Origin: an uncultured Oscillospiraceae bacterium
Lineage (GTDB): Bacteria; Bacillota; Clostridia; Oscillospirales; Oscillospiraceae
Direction of reading: 5' to 3'
NCBI GenBank assembly: GCA_934565795.1
Contig: CAKTIM010000008.1
Span: 1-64,000 of the forward strand
DNA length: 64,000 nucleotides
A model generated the notes under the pieces. The model was not told the DNA's origin. It worked only from the letters and a program-made list of their open reading frames with translations, and ran no database searches. This document shows positions 43,486 to 52,586 of the stretch, in pieces. Numbering within the stretch: position 1 is the stretch's first letter; every line of letters begins with the position of its first letter. The translations under genes and the position numbers were made by a program.

Positions 43486-44487
43486 TTGGAACCCATTGTG
43501 GAGCTGCGCGGGCTTTCCAAGACCTTTGGCGCCGGGGCTGAGCAGGTGGCCGCCCTGCAGCAGGTGACGCTGGCGGTGAAGCCGGGGGAGATTTTCGGCA
43601 TCATCGGCCTGTCCGGCGCAGGCAAGAGCACCCTGGTGCGGTGCATCAATCTTCTGGAGCGGCCGGACGAGGGGCAGGTGCTTTTCCACGGCCAGGATCT
43701 GACGGCCATGTCCACCAAGCAGCTGCGGCAGGTAAGGCGGAAGATATCCATGATCTTCCAGAGCTTCAATCTGCTGGAGCAGCGCACGGCGCTGGACAAC
43801 ATCTGCTTCCCCCTGGAGCTGGAGGGCGTCTCCAAGGCCAAGGCAAAGAGCCGGGCAAAGGAGCTGCTGGAGACCGTGGGGCTGCCGGACAAGGCGGGGG
43901 CCTACCCGGTGCAGCTGTCCGGCGGGCAGAAGCAGCGTATCGCCATCGCCCGGGCGCTGGCCTCCGACCCGGAGGTGCTGCTGTGCGACGAGGCGACCTC
44001 CGCCCTGGATCCCCAGACCACCAATTCCATTCTGAATCTGTTGCAGACCATCAGCCGGGAGCGGGGCATTACGGTGATCCTCATCACCCACCAGATGTCC
44101 GTGATCGAGCAGATCTGTAACCGGGTGGCCATTCTGGACAGCGGCCGGGTGGCCGAGATCGGCGATGTGGAGCAGGTGTTCTCCAATCCTCAGTCCGCCG
44201 CCGGGCGGCGGCTGGTCTCGCCGGATGTGGCGCTGCCCCTTTCCACCTGGGTCGGGCCGGTGGCCCGGATCGCCTTCAACGGCAACACCTCCGAGGAGCC
44301 GATCATTGCGGAGGTGGCCATGGAGAAGGGCATCAAGCTCAGCATCCTGGGCGCGGACACCCGCAACGTGGACGGCAAGGCCTTCGGCACCATGCTGGTG
44401 AGCCTGCCGGAGGACGCGGCGAAGAAGCAGGAGGTTCTGGACTACCTCAATCATTTTGAGGGTGTGACTGCGGAGGTGATTCAGTAA
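43486..44487 (+). CDS. metN: Methionine ABC importer ATP-binding protein MetN
   Basis: This 333-residue ATPase has Walker A GLSGAGKST (about 39-47), signature LSGGQKQR, Walker B VLLCDEAT, H-loop THQMS and a C-terminal NIL domain (from about residue 258) that binds methionine for transinhibition. It starts with TTG at 43486, six nt after GGGAGGG; no ATG fits. Its stop overlaps the metI start (TAATG). Confidence 0.95.
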   Translation: MEPIVELRGLSKTFGAGAEQVAALQQVTLAVKPGEIFGIIGLSGAGKSTLVRCINLLERPDEGQVLFHGQDLTAMSTKQLRQVRRKISMIFQSFNLLEQRTALDNICFPLELEGVSKAKAKSRAKELLETVGLPDKAGAYPVQLSGGQKQRIAIARALASDPEVLLCDEATSALDPQTTNSILNLLQTISRERGITVILITHQMSVIEQICNRVAILDSGRVAEIGDVEQVFSNPQSAAGRRLVSPDVALPLSTWVGPVARIAFNGNTSEEPIIAEVAMEKGIKLSILGADTRNVDGKAFGTMLVSLPEDAAKKQEVLDYLNHFEGVTAEVIQ

Positions 44488-45197
44488 TGTTTGATTTGTT
44501 TTCCGACCCGGTAAAGGTTGCGAACCAGATGCAGATCATCTACAGCGAATATGGCTTTGCCATCTGGGAGACGCTGTACTCCCTGGCGCTGGAGGTGCTG
44601 TTCGCCTACGTCATCGGCCTGCCCCTGGGCGTGCTGCTGGTGACGGGGGAGCGGGAGGGTGTCAAGCCCCTGCCCAAGCCCGTGATGGCGGTGATGAACG
44701 TGGTCATCAACCTGCTGCGCAGCGTGCCGTTCCTGATCCTGATGATTATCTGCCTGCCCCTGTCCAAGGTCATTGTGGGCACCAAGGTGGGCACCATTGC
44801 CACCATTCCGCCCATGGTGATCGCCGCCTTTCCTCTGGTGGCGCGCATGGTGGAGGGAAGCCTGCGGGAAGTCGACCAGGGCGTGGTGGAGGCCGCGCAG
44901 AGCATGGGCGCATCCCCCTGGCAGATCGTCACCAAGGTCATGCTGCCGGAGGCGCTGCCCAGCCTGATCTCCGGCTGCACCATTACGGTGGCCACCATCC
45001 TGGGCTATGGCGCTATGGCCGGCATCATCGGCGGCGGCGGCCTGGGGCAGATCGCCATCAACTATGGCTACTATAATTTCAAGTTCCTGGTCATGTGGAT
45101 CGCCGTCATCGGCCTGGTGGTGCTGGTTCAGATCTTCCAGAGCCTGGGCACCTGGCTGTCCGCCAAATGCGACAAACGCCTGCGGAATCGGAAATAA
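44487..45197 (+). CDS. metI: Methionine ABC importer permease MetI
   Basis: This 236-residue permease has five helices and an EAA loop VVEAAQSMGASPWQIVTKVMLPEA (part; about 134-155) for contact with MetN. The ending GGGGLGQIAINYGYYNF matches MetI. Coupled to metN by a one-base overlap. Confidence 0.95.
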   Translation: MFDLFSDPVKVANQMQIIYSEYGFAIWETLYSLALEVLFAYVIGLPLGVLLVTGEREGVKPLPKPVMAVMNVVINLLRSVPFLILMIICLPLSKVIVGTKVGTIATIPPMVIAAFPLVARMVEGSLREVDQGVVEAAQSMGASPWQIVTKVMLPEALPSLISGCTITVATILGYGAMAGIIGGGGLGQIAINYGYYNFKFLVMWIAVIGLVVLVQIFQSLGTWLSAKCDKRLRNRK

Positions 45198-45248
45198 AAT
45201 ATGTATTCTGGACGCGGAAGCGTCTGAAATAAAAAAGGAGACTTTACT

Positions 45249-46052
45249 ATGAAAAAATTTGCTGTAATCGTACTGTGCCTGGCCCTGGTGCTGAGCCTGG
45301 GCGCCTGCGCCAAGAAAAACGACAAGGTCATCACCGTGGCCGCCTCTCCCACGCCCCACGCTGAAATTCTGAAGGCTGCCGCCAAGGTGCTGGAGAAGGA
45401 CGGCTGGACGCTGGAGGTCAAGGAGTACAGCGACTACGTGGTGCCCAACAACGTGGTCGAGGACGGCGAGATCGACGCCAACTATTTCCAGCATCAGCCC
45501 TACCTGGATACCTTCAACGCCGAGAACGGCACCCATCTGGTGAGCGTTGCCCAGGTGCATTATGAGCCCTTCGGCATCTACGCCGGTACCAAGAGCAGCA
45601 TTGCCGACCTGGAAGACGGCGACGAGATTGCCATCCCCAACGACGGCTCCAACCGTGCCCGCGCCCTGCTGCTGCTGGAGGCCAACGGCATCATCACCCT
45701 GAAGGAGGGTGTGGGCATGGAGGCCACCGCCCTGGACATCGTGGACAAGAGCGTGGACGTGAAGATCCGCGAGGTTGAGGCCGCTCAGGTGCCCAAGGTC
45801 CGCGACAGCGTGGCCCTGGCCGTCATCAACGGCAACTACGCCCTGCAGGCCGGTCTGAACGTGGAGAAGGACGCCATCGCCTCCGAGGATCCCGACTCCG
45901 TCTCCGCCCAGACCTACGCCAACGTACTGGTGGTGAAGGAAGGCAACGAGGAGAGCGAAAAGACCCAGGCCCTGAAGAAGGCCCTGCTCAGCGACGACGT
46001 CCGCACCTACATCAACGAAACCTACTCCGGCTCCGTGGTGCCGCTGTTCTAA
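45249..46052 (+). CDS. metQ: Methionine-binding lipoprotein MetQ
   Basis: This 267-residue NlpA-family lipoprotein has a signal peptide ending in the lipobox LGAC (Cys20), and the family segments TVAASPTPHAEILKAA, NYFQHQPYLDTFN and AIPNDGSNRARALLLLEANG. It delivers D/L-methionine to MetNI. AAAAGGAG precedes ATG 45249. Confidence 0.95.
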   Translation: MKKFAVIVLCLALVLSLGACAKKNDKVITVAASPTPHAEILKAAAKVLEKDGWTLEVKEYSDYVVPNNVVEDGEIDANYFQHQPYLDTFNAENGTHLVSVAQVHYEPFGIYAGTKSSIADLEDGDEIAIPNDGSNRARALLLLEANGIITLKEGVGMEATALDIVDKSVDVKIREVEAAQVPKVRDSVALAVINGNYALQAGLNVEKDAIASEDPDSVSAQTYANVLVVKEGNEESEKTQALKKALLSDDVRTYINETYSGSVVPLF

Positions 46053-46064
46053 ATCGCATTATTT

Positions 46065-46097
46065 AAGCCCATGGCCGAAATTGGCCATGGGCTTTTT
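46065..46097 (+). terminator. Terminator of metNIQ
   Basis: A 12-bp stem AAGCCCATGGCC / GGCCATGGGCTT with a 6-nt loop is followed by TTT, 12 nt after the metQ stop. Confidence 0.88.
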
Positions 46098-46108
46098 GCG
46101 TGCTGAGC

Positions 46109-46531
46109 TTATTTCTTTGCGCAGCTGCACTGCCACAGGCGGTCGGCGGTGGGTTGCCAGTTTTGGGCGTAGGAGACGCACTTGTCGCACAGGTGGTCGG
46201 CGGATTCGGGGGACTGGAGGTCGGTGGAGTGGGCGCCGGTCTGCTTGACCATCTGGTGCAGCTTCTCCGGGTTTTCCAGCATGGGGCAGGGGCGCAGGTG
46301 GTTGTCGTTGAAGGGCTGGCCGTCGTGATAGGCCATGAACAGGGGCGATTGCAGCACCTCCAGCAGGGACTTTTCCCGGATGTTGGCATCGGAATAGTGG
46401 ATGAACACGCAGGGGTCGCAGTCGCCGTTGGCGTTGATGTGCAGATAGCGCCGCCCGCCGGCGATGCAGCCGCCCACGAATTCGGCGTCGTTTTGGAAGT
46501 CCATGGGGAAGATGGGCTTGGTGGCCCTCAA
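46109..46531 (-). pseudogene. C-terminal (SPASM) relic of a radical SAM protein
   Basis: The 140-codon frame matches only the C-terminal part of a radical SAM protein: AEFVGGCIAGGRRYLHINAN then CDPCVFIHY, and later CPMLENP and LCDKC, the Cys pattern of a SPASM-type auxiliary cluster domain. The N-terminal radical SAM core with CxxxCxxC is absent. The only start in the frame's 5' end is TTG, without a ribosome-binding site, and the upstream 150 nt hold a coaBC terminator and DnaA boxes. It is best read as a truncated remnant. Confidence 0.75.
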
Positions 46532-46575
46532 AGTGCCCCCATTATACCCTACCGGGACGCCCCCACGGTATCGAC

Positions 46576-46615
46576 AAAAGCCCCCGCCGTGCCTATTTTT
46601 CAGACACAGCGGGGG
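46576..46615 (-). terminator. Probable terminator downstream of coaBC
   Basis: Arms CCCCCGC / GCGGGGG with flanking partial pairing enclose a long loop. On the minus strand the stem is followed by TTTTGTCG. Confidence 0.55.
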
Positions 46616-46636
46616 ATTTTGACTAGTATCGGGGGG

Positions 46637-46679
46637 TTATCCCCAGGAGTTATCCACATTATCCACAGATTTATCCACA
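46637..46679. promoter_or_regulatory. DnaA-box cluster
   Basis: Three exact DnaA boxes TTATCCACA (46650-46658, 46659-46667, 46671-46679) and one with a single mismatch, TTATCCCCA (46637-46645), lie in 43 bp in the same orientation, immediately after the coaBC stop. No dnaA, dnaN, rpmH or AT-rich unwinding region is near, so a DnaA titration or regulatory site is more likely than oriC. Confidence 0.8.
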
Positions 46680-46681
46680 GG

Positions 46682-47884
46682 CTATTGGGCGCGGCGGCGG
46701 AGAATTTCGGTGAGCAGGGCCTGGGCGACCTGGGTTTTGGGCATCAGGGGCAGCTCGGCGGTGCTGTCCGGGGTGATGAGGGTGACCACGTTGGTCTCCA
46801 CTCCGAAGCCCGCGCCCTGGGTTTTCAGATTGTTGGCCACGATCATGTCCAGGCGCTTTTTTGCCAGCTTGGCCCGGCTGTTTTCCGCCATATGCTCCGT
46901 CTCCATGGAGAAGCCGCAGACGAACAGCCCCGGATGCCGGTGCTGGGCCACCCAGGCCAGGATGTCCGCCGTGCGCTCCAGGGGGATGGACATGTCGCCC
47001 TCACCCTTTTTCAGCTTATTGTCCGCCACGGTTTCCGGGCGGTAGTCCGCCACGGCGGCGGCCTTGATGAGGATGTCCGTCTCCGGCAGGGCTTCCTGCA
47101 CCGCCAGCAGCATATCCTGAGCGGTGGTAACGGGAACGACCTTGACGCCCATGGGGGCCGCCAGGGCCACCGGGCCGGAGATCAGCGTCACCTCCGCCCC
47201 CCGCAGCATGGCCTCCCGGGCAATGGCGTAGCCCATTTTGCCGCTGGAATGGTTGGTCAGGAACCGCACCGGGTCGAGGGCCTCCTGGGTCGGCCCGGCG
47301 GTGACGGTGACCCGCAGCCCGGCCATGTCCTTTTCCCGGGCCAGCTCCCGGTTGACCTCCTCCACCAGGGTTTCCGGCTCCGGCAGCTTGCCGCTGCCCA
47401 CATCCTTGCAGGCCAGCATGCCCACGGCGGGCTGGATAATGCGGAAGCCGTAGCGCTCCAGGGTCTCCAGATTGTCCTGAGTGGCGGGATTTTCCAGCAT
47501 GGCGGTGTTCATGGCCGGGGCCACCAGCTTGGGGCACCGGGCGGCCAGGACGGTGGTGGTGAGCATATCGTCCGCCAGCCCGTGGGCCAGCTTGGCGATA
47601 ACGTTGGCCGTGGCCGGGGCAATGAGCATCAGGTCAGCCGCCTTGGCCAGGGACACGTGGGCTACGTCGTACTGGAAATTGCGGTCGAAGGTATCCACAA
47701 TGCAGCGGTTGTTGGTCAGCGTTTCAAAGGTCAGGGGCGTAATAAAATTGGCGGCGTTTTTCGTCAGGATGCAGTGCACCTGCGCCCCGCTCTTGCGCAG
47801 CGCGCTGGCCACATTGGCCATCTTATAGGCGGCGATCCCGCCGGTGATCCCCAGAATAACGGTTTTTCCAGACAAATTCTCCAT
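46682..47884 (-). CDS. coaBC: Bifunctional phosphopantothenoylcysteine decarboxylase/synthase CoaBC
   Basis: This 400-residue enzyme performs two steps of coenzyme A synthesis. The CoaC half has GGIAAYKMANVASAL (residues 14-28), HVSLAKAADLMLIAPATANVIAK (part; catalytic His) and PAMNTAML; the CoaB half has VTAGPTQEALDPVRFLTN-like start, KMGYAIA and AAAVADYRP. ATG 47884 gives MENLSGKTV. It is divergent from coaX, which encodes the first enzyme of the pathway. Confidence 0.96.
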   Translation of the reverse strand: MENLSGKTVILGITGGIAAYKMANVASALRKSGAQVHCILTKNAANFITPLTFETLTNNRCIVDTFDRNFQYDVAHVSLAKAADLMLIAPATANVIAKLAHGLADDMLTTTVLAARCPKLVAPAMNTAMLENPATQDNLETLERYGFRIIQPAVGMLACKDVGSGKLPEPETLVEEVNRELAREKDMAGLRVTVTAGPTQEALDPVRFLTNHSSGKMGYAIAREAMLRGAEVTLISGPVALAAPMGVKVVPVTTAQDMLLAVQEALPETDILIKAAAVADYRPETVADNKLKKGEGDMSIPLERTADILAWVAQHRHPGLFVCGFSMETEHMAENSRAKLAKKRLDMIVANNLKTQGAGFGVETNVVTLITPDSTAELPLMPKTQVAQALLTEILRRRAQ

Positions 47885-47978
47885 AATTTCTTTCCCTTTC
47901 CCACCGCGTATCATATCGATTTCTATTAGACATTATACCAAAAAGGCCCGCGCTTTGCAACCAAGGGAAGAAAAGTAA

Positions 47979-48007
47979 TTGCCAAAGAGAGGCAGTCGGG
48001 GTATAAT
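47979..48007 (+). promoter_or_regulatory. Promoter of coaX
   Basis: -35 TTGCCA (47979-47984), 17-bp spacer, -10 TATAAT (48002-48007). Confidence 0.82.
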
Positions 48008-48038
48008 GGGGCTGAATACATCGAAGCAGGTAATTTTT

Positions 48039-48788
48039 ATGATTATTGTCATTGACATTGGCAACAGCAATGTGGATTTATCCGGCATTCGCGCCGGGGT
48101 GGTGGAATTTACCGGGGAGGTCGCCACTCACCGGGAATGGGGCGCGGCGGAATACACTGCCGCCCTGGCCCCCCTGCTGGAGGGGGTGGTCTGCCGGGGG
48201 GCCATCGTGTCCAGCGTGGTACCCCAGGTGACCCAGGCGGTGCGGGATGCTGCCGGGGCGCTGCTGGGGGTTGCGCCGCTGCTGGTGACGGAGCAGACGA
48301 AAACCGGCCTGGAGCTGGCGCTGCCGGAGAAGGAGCGAGTAGGCCGTGACCGGCTGGTGGACGCCGCCTGGGCCGCCGCCCATTATCCGCTGCCCGCCGT
48401 CACCGCCGACCTGGGCACCGCTACCACGCTGAACGTGATCCTGCCCGGCGGCGTGTTCGCCGGGGGCATCATCTGCGCCGGGATCCAGACCTGCCTGAAC
48501 GCCCTGGCCCAGCGCACCGCCCAGCTGCCGCTGCTCCAGGTGGCCCATCCCCAGGTGCTGATCGGCAGGAATACGGAGGAATGCATGCTCTCCGGCGCAG
48601 TCCGGGGAGCCGCCGCCATGGTGGACGGCCTGGTAGCCGCCATCGAGGCCGAGCTGGGCACCCCCGTCACCCTCCTGCTCACCGGCGGCGGCGGCAAATA
48701 CGTCACCGCCCACCTGACCCACCCCCACACCTTCGACCCCGACCTTACCCGCAAGGGCCTGGCCCTGCTGTATGAGATGAACCAGTAA
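48039..48788 (+). CDS. coaX: Type III pantothenate kinase CoaX
   Basis: This 249-residue actin-fold kinase phosphorylates pantothenate and needs a monovalent cation. The N-terminal IVIDIGNSNVDLSGI, the GRDRLVDAAWAA segment (about 104-115), TADLGTATTLNV (about 125-136) and GGIICAGIQ are diagnostic. ATG 48039 is supported by the promoter and by the alignment of MIIVIDIGNSN to family starts. The usual NT in IGNTN is NS here. Confidence 0.95.
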   Translation: MIIVIDIGNSNVDLSGIRAGVVEFTGEVATHREWGAAEYTAALAPLLEGVVCRGAIVSSVVPQVTQAVRDAAGALLGVAPLLVTEQTKTGLELALPEKERVGRDRLVDAAWAAAHYPLPAVTADLGTATTLNVILPGGVFAGGIICAGIQTCLNALAQRTAQLPLLQVAHPQVLIGRNTEECMLSGAVRGAAAMVDGLVAAIEAELGTPVTLLLTGGGGKYVTAHLTHPHTFDPDLTRKGLALLYEMNQ

Positions 48789-48919
48789 TTCACCGCGCCG
48801 CCGCACCCCTCCAACTGCGTAGGGGCCGGCAACCTGCCGACCCTCAACGTTGCGGTTTAGGAAGCAGTAAAGATGAACGTATAACAAAAAAGGATACATC
48901 TCTTAGCTTCCCTGTGGGG

Positions 48920-48984
48920 TATTGCAGAGCGCAGCGAATCTTTAATAACAATCATTGCCGGTGGCAATGATACAATAATTAAAT
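48920..48984 (+). mobile_element. Nested 65-nt palindromic element, copy 4
   Basis: It follows CCCTGTGGGG, and the repeat resumes at AGCTGTCGCCGCAG. Nearly identical to copies at 262 and 27679. Confidence 0.75.
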
Positions 48985-49082
48985 AGCTGTCGCCGCAGCG
49001 ACTGAAGAGGGCTCTCAGGTGATGGTTTTGAAAGAGACTTGACTAAAAAGGTAGAAAGTTCAACACTTTGAGCCCGTAGGGG

Positions 49083-49146
49083 TGGTGCTCCGCGCAGCGA
49101 ATCAGAATATCAATGATTGCCAGTGGCAATCATACAATTGATTCAT
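49083..49146 (+). mobile_element. Nested 64-nt palindromic element, copy 5
   Basis: Inserted exactly between CCGTAGGGG and CGGATATCAGCCGCCC, a junction that is continuous in empty repeats. It carries GATTGCCAGTGGCAATC and ends GATTCAT. Confidence 0.78.
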
Positions 49147-49656
49147 CGGATATCAGCCGCCCGCAGCCTATCGGTTTTGATAGCAGTAAATTGAATGAAA
49201 ACAGCCAAAACCGCCTGAGTCCGTAGGGGTCGGCAATTTGTCGACCCGTCATGTACCGGGATTGAGCGTTTCGTCTATACAGCTCACGTTCGTTACCTTC
49301 CGGGCGGCTGGTATCCGCCCCTACGGAGGGGTGCGTACCATTCAACGCACCCTTTAAGAAGATCTACGTGCGGTAAGCCCTCTTCAGTCAGGCCTACGGC
49401 CTGCCAGCTTCCCCCAAGGGAAGCTTTTGGTGGAAGCCGTCGGCTGATACCATTCAACGCACTGCTATCGAAGTGGCGACACTGCGGGTCGGCAAATTGC
49501 CGACCCCTACGGACTCAGAAGTTTTTACTGCTGCTAAAGCCGCAAGGCTTCGAGCAGCTGGTATCCGCCCCCACAGGGTGTGGCATTTACAAAAAATTCA
49601 TCCTTCAATCTAAAATTCTGATATAATTTTTGTAAAAAAAACGGGAGGGCTACGAA

Positions 49657-50802
49657 ATGGTGACGGAGGATATCCGCTATGTGGGCGTGAATGACCACGA
49701 GATCGATTTGTTTGAGGGGCAGTATGCCGTGCCGCAGGGGATGGCGTACAATTCCTATGTGATTCTGGACGAGAAGATCGCCGTGATGGATACGGTGGAT
49801 GCCCGCTTTGGGGCGCAGTGGCTGGAAAAGATCGCCGCCGTCATCGGGCGGCAGGAGCCGGATTATCTTGTGGTGCAGCATATGGAGCCGGATCATTCGG
49901 CCAATATTCAGCGCTTCCTGGAGCGCTACCCCGGCGCGGCGCTGGTGGGCAACGCCAAGACTTTTGCGATGCTGGAGCAGTTTTTCCCCGACCTGCCCGA
50001 GGCGGCACGGCTGGTGGTGAAGGACGGGGAGCAGCTGTGCCTGGGTGCGCACACTCTGCGCTTCCTCTTTGCCCCCATGGTGCACTGGCCGGAGGTGATG
50101 GTCACCTATGACGAAAAGGACAAGGTGCTCTTCTCCGCCGACGGCTTCGGCAAATTCGGCGCGCTGGACGTGGATGCCCCCTGGGACGACGAGGCCCGGC
50201 GCTATTACATCGGCATCGTGGGCAAGTACGGCGTGCAGGTGCAGAAGCTGCTGAAGGCCGCCTCCGCCCTGGATATTGAAACGATCTGCCCCCTCCATGG
50301 CCCGGTGCTGCGGGAAAATCTGGGGCATTATCTGGAAAAATACGATCTGTGGTCGTCCTACCGCCCGGAAGAGCGGGGCGTGCTCATTGCCTATGCCTCC
50401 ATCTATGGCCACACCCGGGACGCCGCCGTGCAGCTGCGGGACGAGCTGGAGCAGCTGGGGCAAAAAACGGTGCTGGCCGACCTGGCCCGGGCGGACATGG
50501 CCGCGTGCGTGGCGGATGCCTTCCGCTATGACCGGCTGGTTCTGGCCAGCGTGACCTACAACGGCGACGTGTTCCCCTGCATGCGCGCCTTCCTCCACGC
50601 CCTGACGGAGCGGAACTATCAGGGCCGCACCGTGGCCTTCATCGAAAACGGCACCTGGGCCCCCGCCTCCGGCCGCATCATGGCCGCCGCGCTGGAGAAA
50701 TGCAAAAATCTGACCCTCAAGGACAAGGTCACCCTTAAATCCGCCCTGAACGCCGCCTCCCAAACCGCCCTCCACCGCCTCGCCCAAGAGCTGGCGGAGT
50801 AG
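49657..50802 (+). CDS. A-type flavodiiron protein (FprA-like)
   Basis: This 381-residue enzyme reduces O2 to water and/or NO to N2O. The metallo-beta-lactamase part has diiron ligands in HMEPDH (about 75-80), the MVHWPE His (about 143), an Asp in FSADGFGKFG and PLHGP. The C-terminal flavodoxin domain begins GVLIAYASIYGHTRDA (about 245-260), binding FMN. It is monocistronic and suits oxygen defence in an anaerobe. ATG 49657 follows GGGAGGGC. Confidence 0.93.
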   Translation: MVTEDIRYVGVNDHEIDLFEGQYAVPQGMAYNSYVILDEKIAVMDTVDARFGAQWLEKIAAVIGRQEPDYLVVQHMEPDHSANIQRFLERYPGAALVGNAKTFAMLEQFFPDLPEAARLVVKDGEQLCLGAHTLRFLFAPMVHWPEVMVTYDEKDKVLFSADGFGKFGALDVDAPWDDEARRYYIGIVGKYGVQVQKLLKAASALDIETICPLHGPVLRENLGHYLEKYDLWSSYRPEERGVLIAYASIYGHTRDAAVQLRDELEQLGQKTVLADLARADMAACVADAFRYDRLVLASVTYNGDVFPCMRAFLHALTERNYQGRTVAFIENGTWAPASGRIMAAALEKCKNLTLKDKVTLKSALNAASQTALHRLAQELAE

Positions 50803-50816
50803 AAATTTTTTCTCTT

Positions 50817-51345
50817 TCGTAGGGGTCGGCAACCTGCCGACCCTCAGCCTTGCGGTTTTGATAGTGGTACGTTGAATGGAACCAGCTGACGCAACCACCA
50901 AAGCTTCCCTTGGGGGAAGCTGGCAGCCCGTAGGGCTGACTGAAGAGGGCCTACCGCAGTAGGATTTTTTAAAAGGGTGCGGTGAAGGGGAAGCACCCAC
51001 CCGTAGGGGCGGATACCAGCCGCCCGCAACGTCGCGGAATTGAGTTGTCAGTTGAATGGACATCACCAAAAGTTTCTGAGTTCGTAGGGGGCGGCAATTT
51101 GTCGCCCCGCCGTGTACCGGGATTGAGCGGTTCGTCTATACAGCTCACTTTCATTACCTTTCGGGCGGCTGATATCCGATGAATCAATTGTATGATTGCC
51201 ACTGGCAATCATTGATATTCTGATTCGCTGCGCTCTGCAACACCCCTCAGGGAAGCTTGGGGGATGTACCCTTTCGGTTATACGTTTTTTCTTTACCACT
51301 CAAAAACCATGAGGTTGAGGGTCGGCAGGTTGCCGACCCCTACGG
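50817..51345. repeat. Composite repeat island 10
   Basis: This island includes the empty reference CTTCCCTTGGGGGAAGCTGGCAGCCC (50904-50933) and a chimeric nested element at 51179-51242. No gene is seen. Confidence 0.85.
51179..51242 (-). mobile_element. Nested 64-nt palindromic element, copy 6 (chimeric flanks)
   Basis: In element orientation it follows CCCTGAGGGG but is followed by CGGATATCAGCC, so its two flanks come from different repeat units. Its first bases (TGTTGCAGAGCGC) match the 65-nt type and its end matches the 64-nt type. Confidence 0.75.
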
Positions 51346-51404
51346 TGGGAATTGCTGAAAAAACTATTTAAAAATTTTATAGATCATCAAAGGAGGATTA
51401 TGGA

Positions 51405-52337
51405 ATGAAGGATATTGTGGCAGTGGGTGAGATTTTGATTGACCTGACGCAGAAGGGCACGGATGAGCTGGGCGTGGGGCAGTATGCGGCCAATCCGGGG
51501 GGCGCGCCGGCAAATCTGGCGGTGGCGGCGGCCCGGTTGGGGGCCAGCACTGCCTTTGTGGGCAAGGTGGGCGCGGATGCCTTCGGGGCCTATCTGCGCC
51601 GGGTGCTGGAGGAAAACCGGGTGGATACCCGTGGAATGCTCACCGATCCTCAGGAGCACACCACCCTGGCGGTGGTCAGCGTGGACGGCACCGGGGAGCG
51701 CAGCTTCAGCTTCTACCGTGACCCCAGCGCGGACGTGAACCTGCGCGCGGAGGAGATTCCCGCCGACCTGCTGCGGGACACCCGTATTGTGCACTTCGGC
51801 TCCGTCAGCCTCACCGCCGAGCCTGCCCGCAGCGCCACCCTGTACGCCGCGAAAACGGCACGGGAAAACGGCTGCCTGGTGAGCTATGACCCCAACTACC
51901 GCGCCAGCCTCTGGCACAGCCAGGAGGAGGCGGTGGCGCAGATGAAGGCGGCGCTGCCCCTGTGCGACATTCTGAAAATCTCCGACGAGGAGCTGCCCCT
52001 GCTCACCGGCACCACCGACCCGGTGGAGGGCTCCCGCCAGCTGAGCGCGCTGGGCATCCGGCTGATCTTCGTCACCCTGGGAGCGGAGGGCGCGTTCTTC
52101 CGCATGGGCAAGCAGACCGGCAGCGTGCCCGGCATCCGGGTACAGGTGGGCGACACCAACGGCGCGGGGGACACCTTCTTCGGCGCGGCGCTGTCCCTGC
52201 TGGTGAAGGAGGAGCTGGACAAGCTGACCCTGGAGCGCCTGACCCAGATCGCCGCCTTCGCCAACAAGGCCGCCAGCATCACCACCAGCCGCCACGGCGC
52301 AATCCCCGCCATGCCCACCCTTGAGGAGGTAATTTAA
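51405..52337 (+). CDS. PfkB-family carbohydrate kinase (fructokinase-like)
   Basis: This 310-residue kinase has the N-terminal VAVGEILIDL and NPGGAPANLAVAAARLG (about 27-43), FVGKVGADAFG, and the C-terminal signature VGDTNGAGDTFFGAAL (about 245-260) with catalytic Asp. The pattern fits fructokinase (ScrK-like); 2-keto-3-deoxygluconate kinase is an alternative. AAGGAGGAT precedes ATG 51405. It stands alone between repeats; the stop is followed directly by the second repeat family. Confidence 0.88.
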   Translation: MKDIVAVGEILIDLTQKGTDELGVGQYAANPGGAPANLAVAAARLGASTAFVGKVGADAFGAYLRRVLEENRVDTRGMLTDPQEHTTLAVVSVDGTGERSFSFYRDPSADVNLRAEEIPADLLRDTRIVHFGSVSLTAEPARSATLYAAKTARENGCLVSYDPNYRASLWHSQEEAVAQMKAALPLCDILKISDEELPLLTGTTDPVEGSRQLSALGIRLIFVTLGAEGAFFRMGKQTGSVPGIRVQVGDTNGAGDTFFGAALSLLVKEELDKLTLERLTQIAAFANKAASITTSRHGAIPAMPTLEEVI

Positions 52338-52405
52338 CCTCCCCTGAAAGGTTTAGCAGGTGTAGCCATTCGTAGAATGGCGTACAGCTGCTTAATGCAA
52401 AGCTG
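52338..52405 (+). repeat. Second repeat family, copy A
   Basis: About 68 bp from CCTCCCCTGAAAGGTTTAGC to GCTGAG, containing the hairpin GCCATTCGTAGAATGGC. It is found almost unchanged in opposite orientation at 61693-61764. Confidence 0.8.
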
Positions 52406-52406
52406 A

Positions 52407-52523
52407 GGCGGCGCTTACGGCGTCGGCTTCTGGGTGAATCCCGCCTCCGGCGACCTGGCCGCCCGCAGCTACCGCGACCCCGCTGCCGGTAAAATCGACG
52501 TGACCACCGATATTCCTTGCTGA
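52407..52523 (+). pseudogene. C-terminal fragment of an unidentified protein
   Basis: A 38-codon frame (including GVGFWVNPASGDLAARSY and DPAAGKIDVTTD) has protein-like composition but no start codon and is cut at its 5' end by the repeat at 52338-52405. It is probably a gene remnant; the parent family is not recognised. Confidence 0.4.
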
Positions 52524-52586
52524 TCCCCTTGCGTTTTCGGGGGAACGGTGATACCATGGAGCATCATAGAGAAAAGAGGCATTGGC

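Larger units (their letters stand above)
48817..49575. repeat. Composite repeat island 9
   Basis: This 760-bp island has units in both orientations and two nested elements (48920-48984 and 49083-49146). It fills the gap between coaX and the flavodiiron gene; no gene is seen. Confidence 0.85.

Noticed and set aside
46637..46679. The DnaA-box cluster as oriC
   Set aside because: No AT-rich unwinding region, dnaA, dnaN, or rpmH neighbourhood, and gene strands do not switch in a clear way here.
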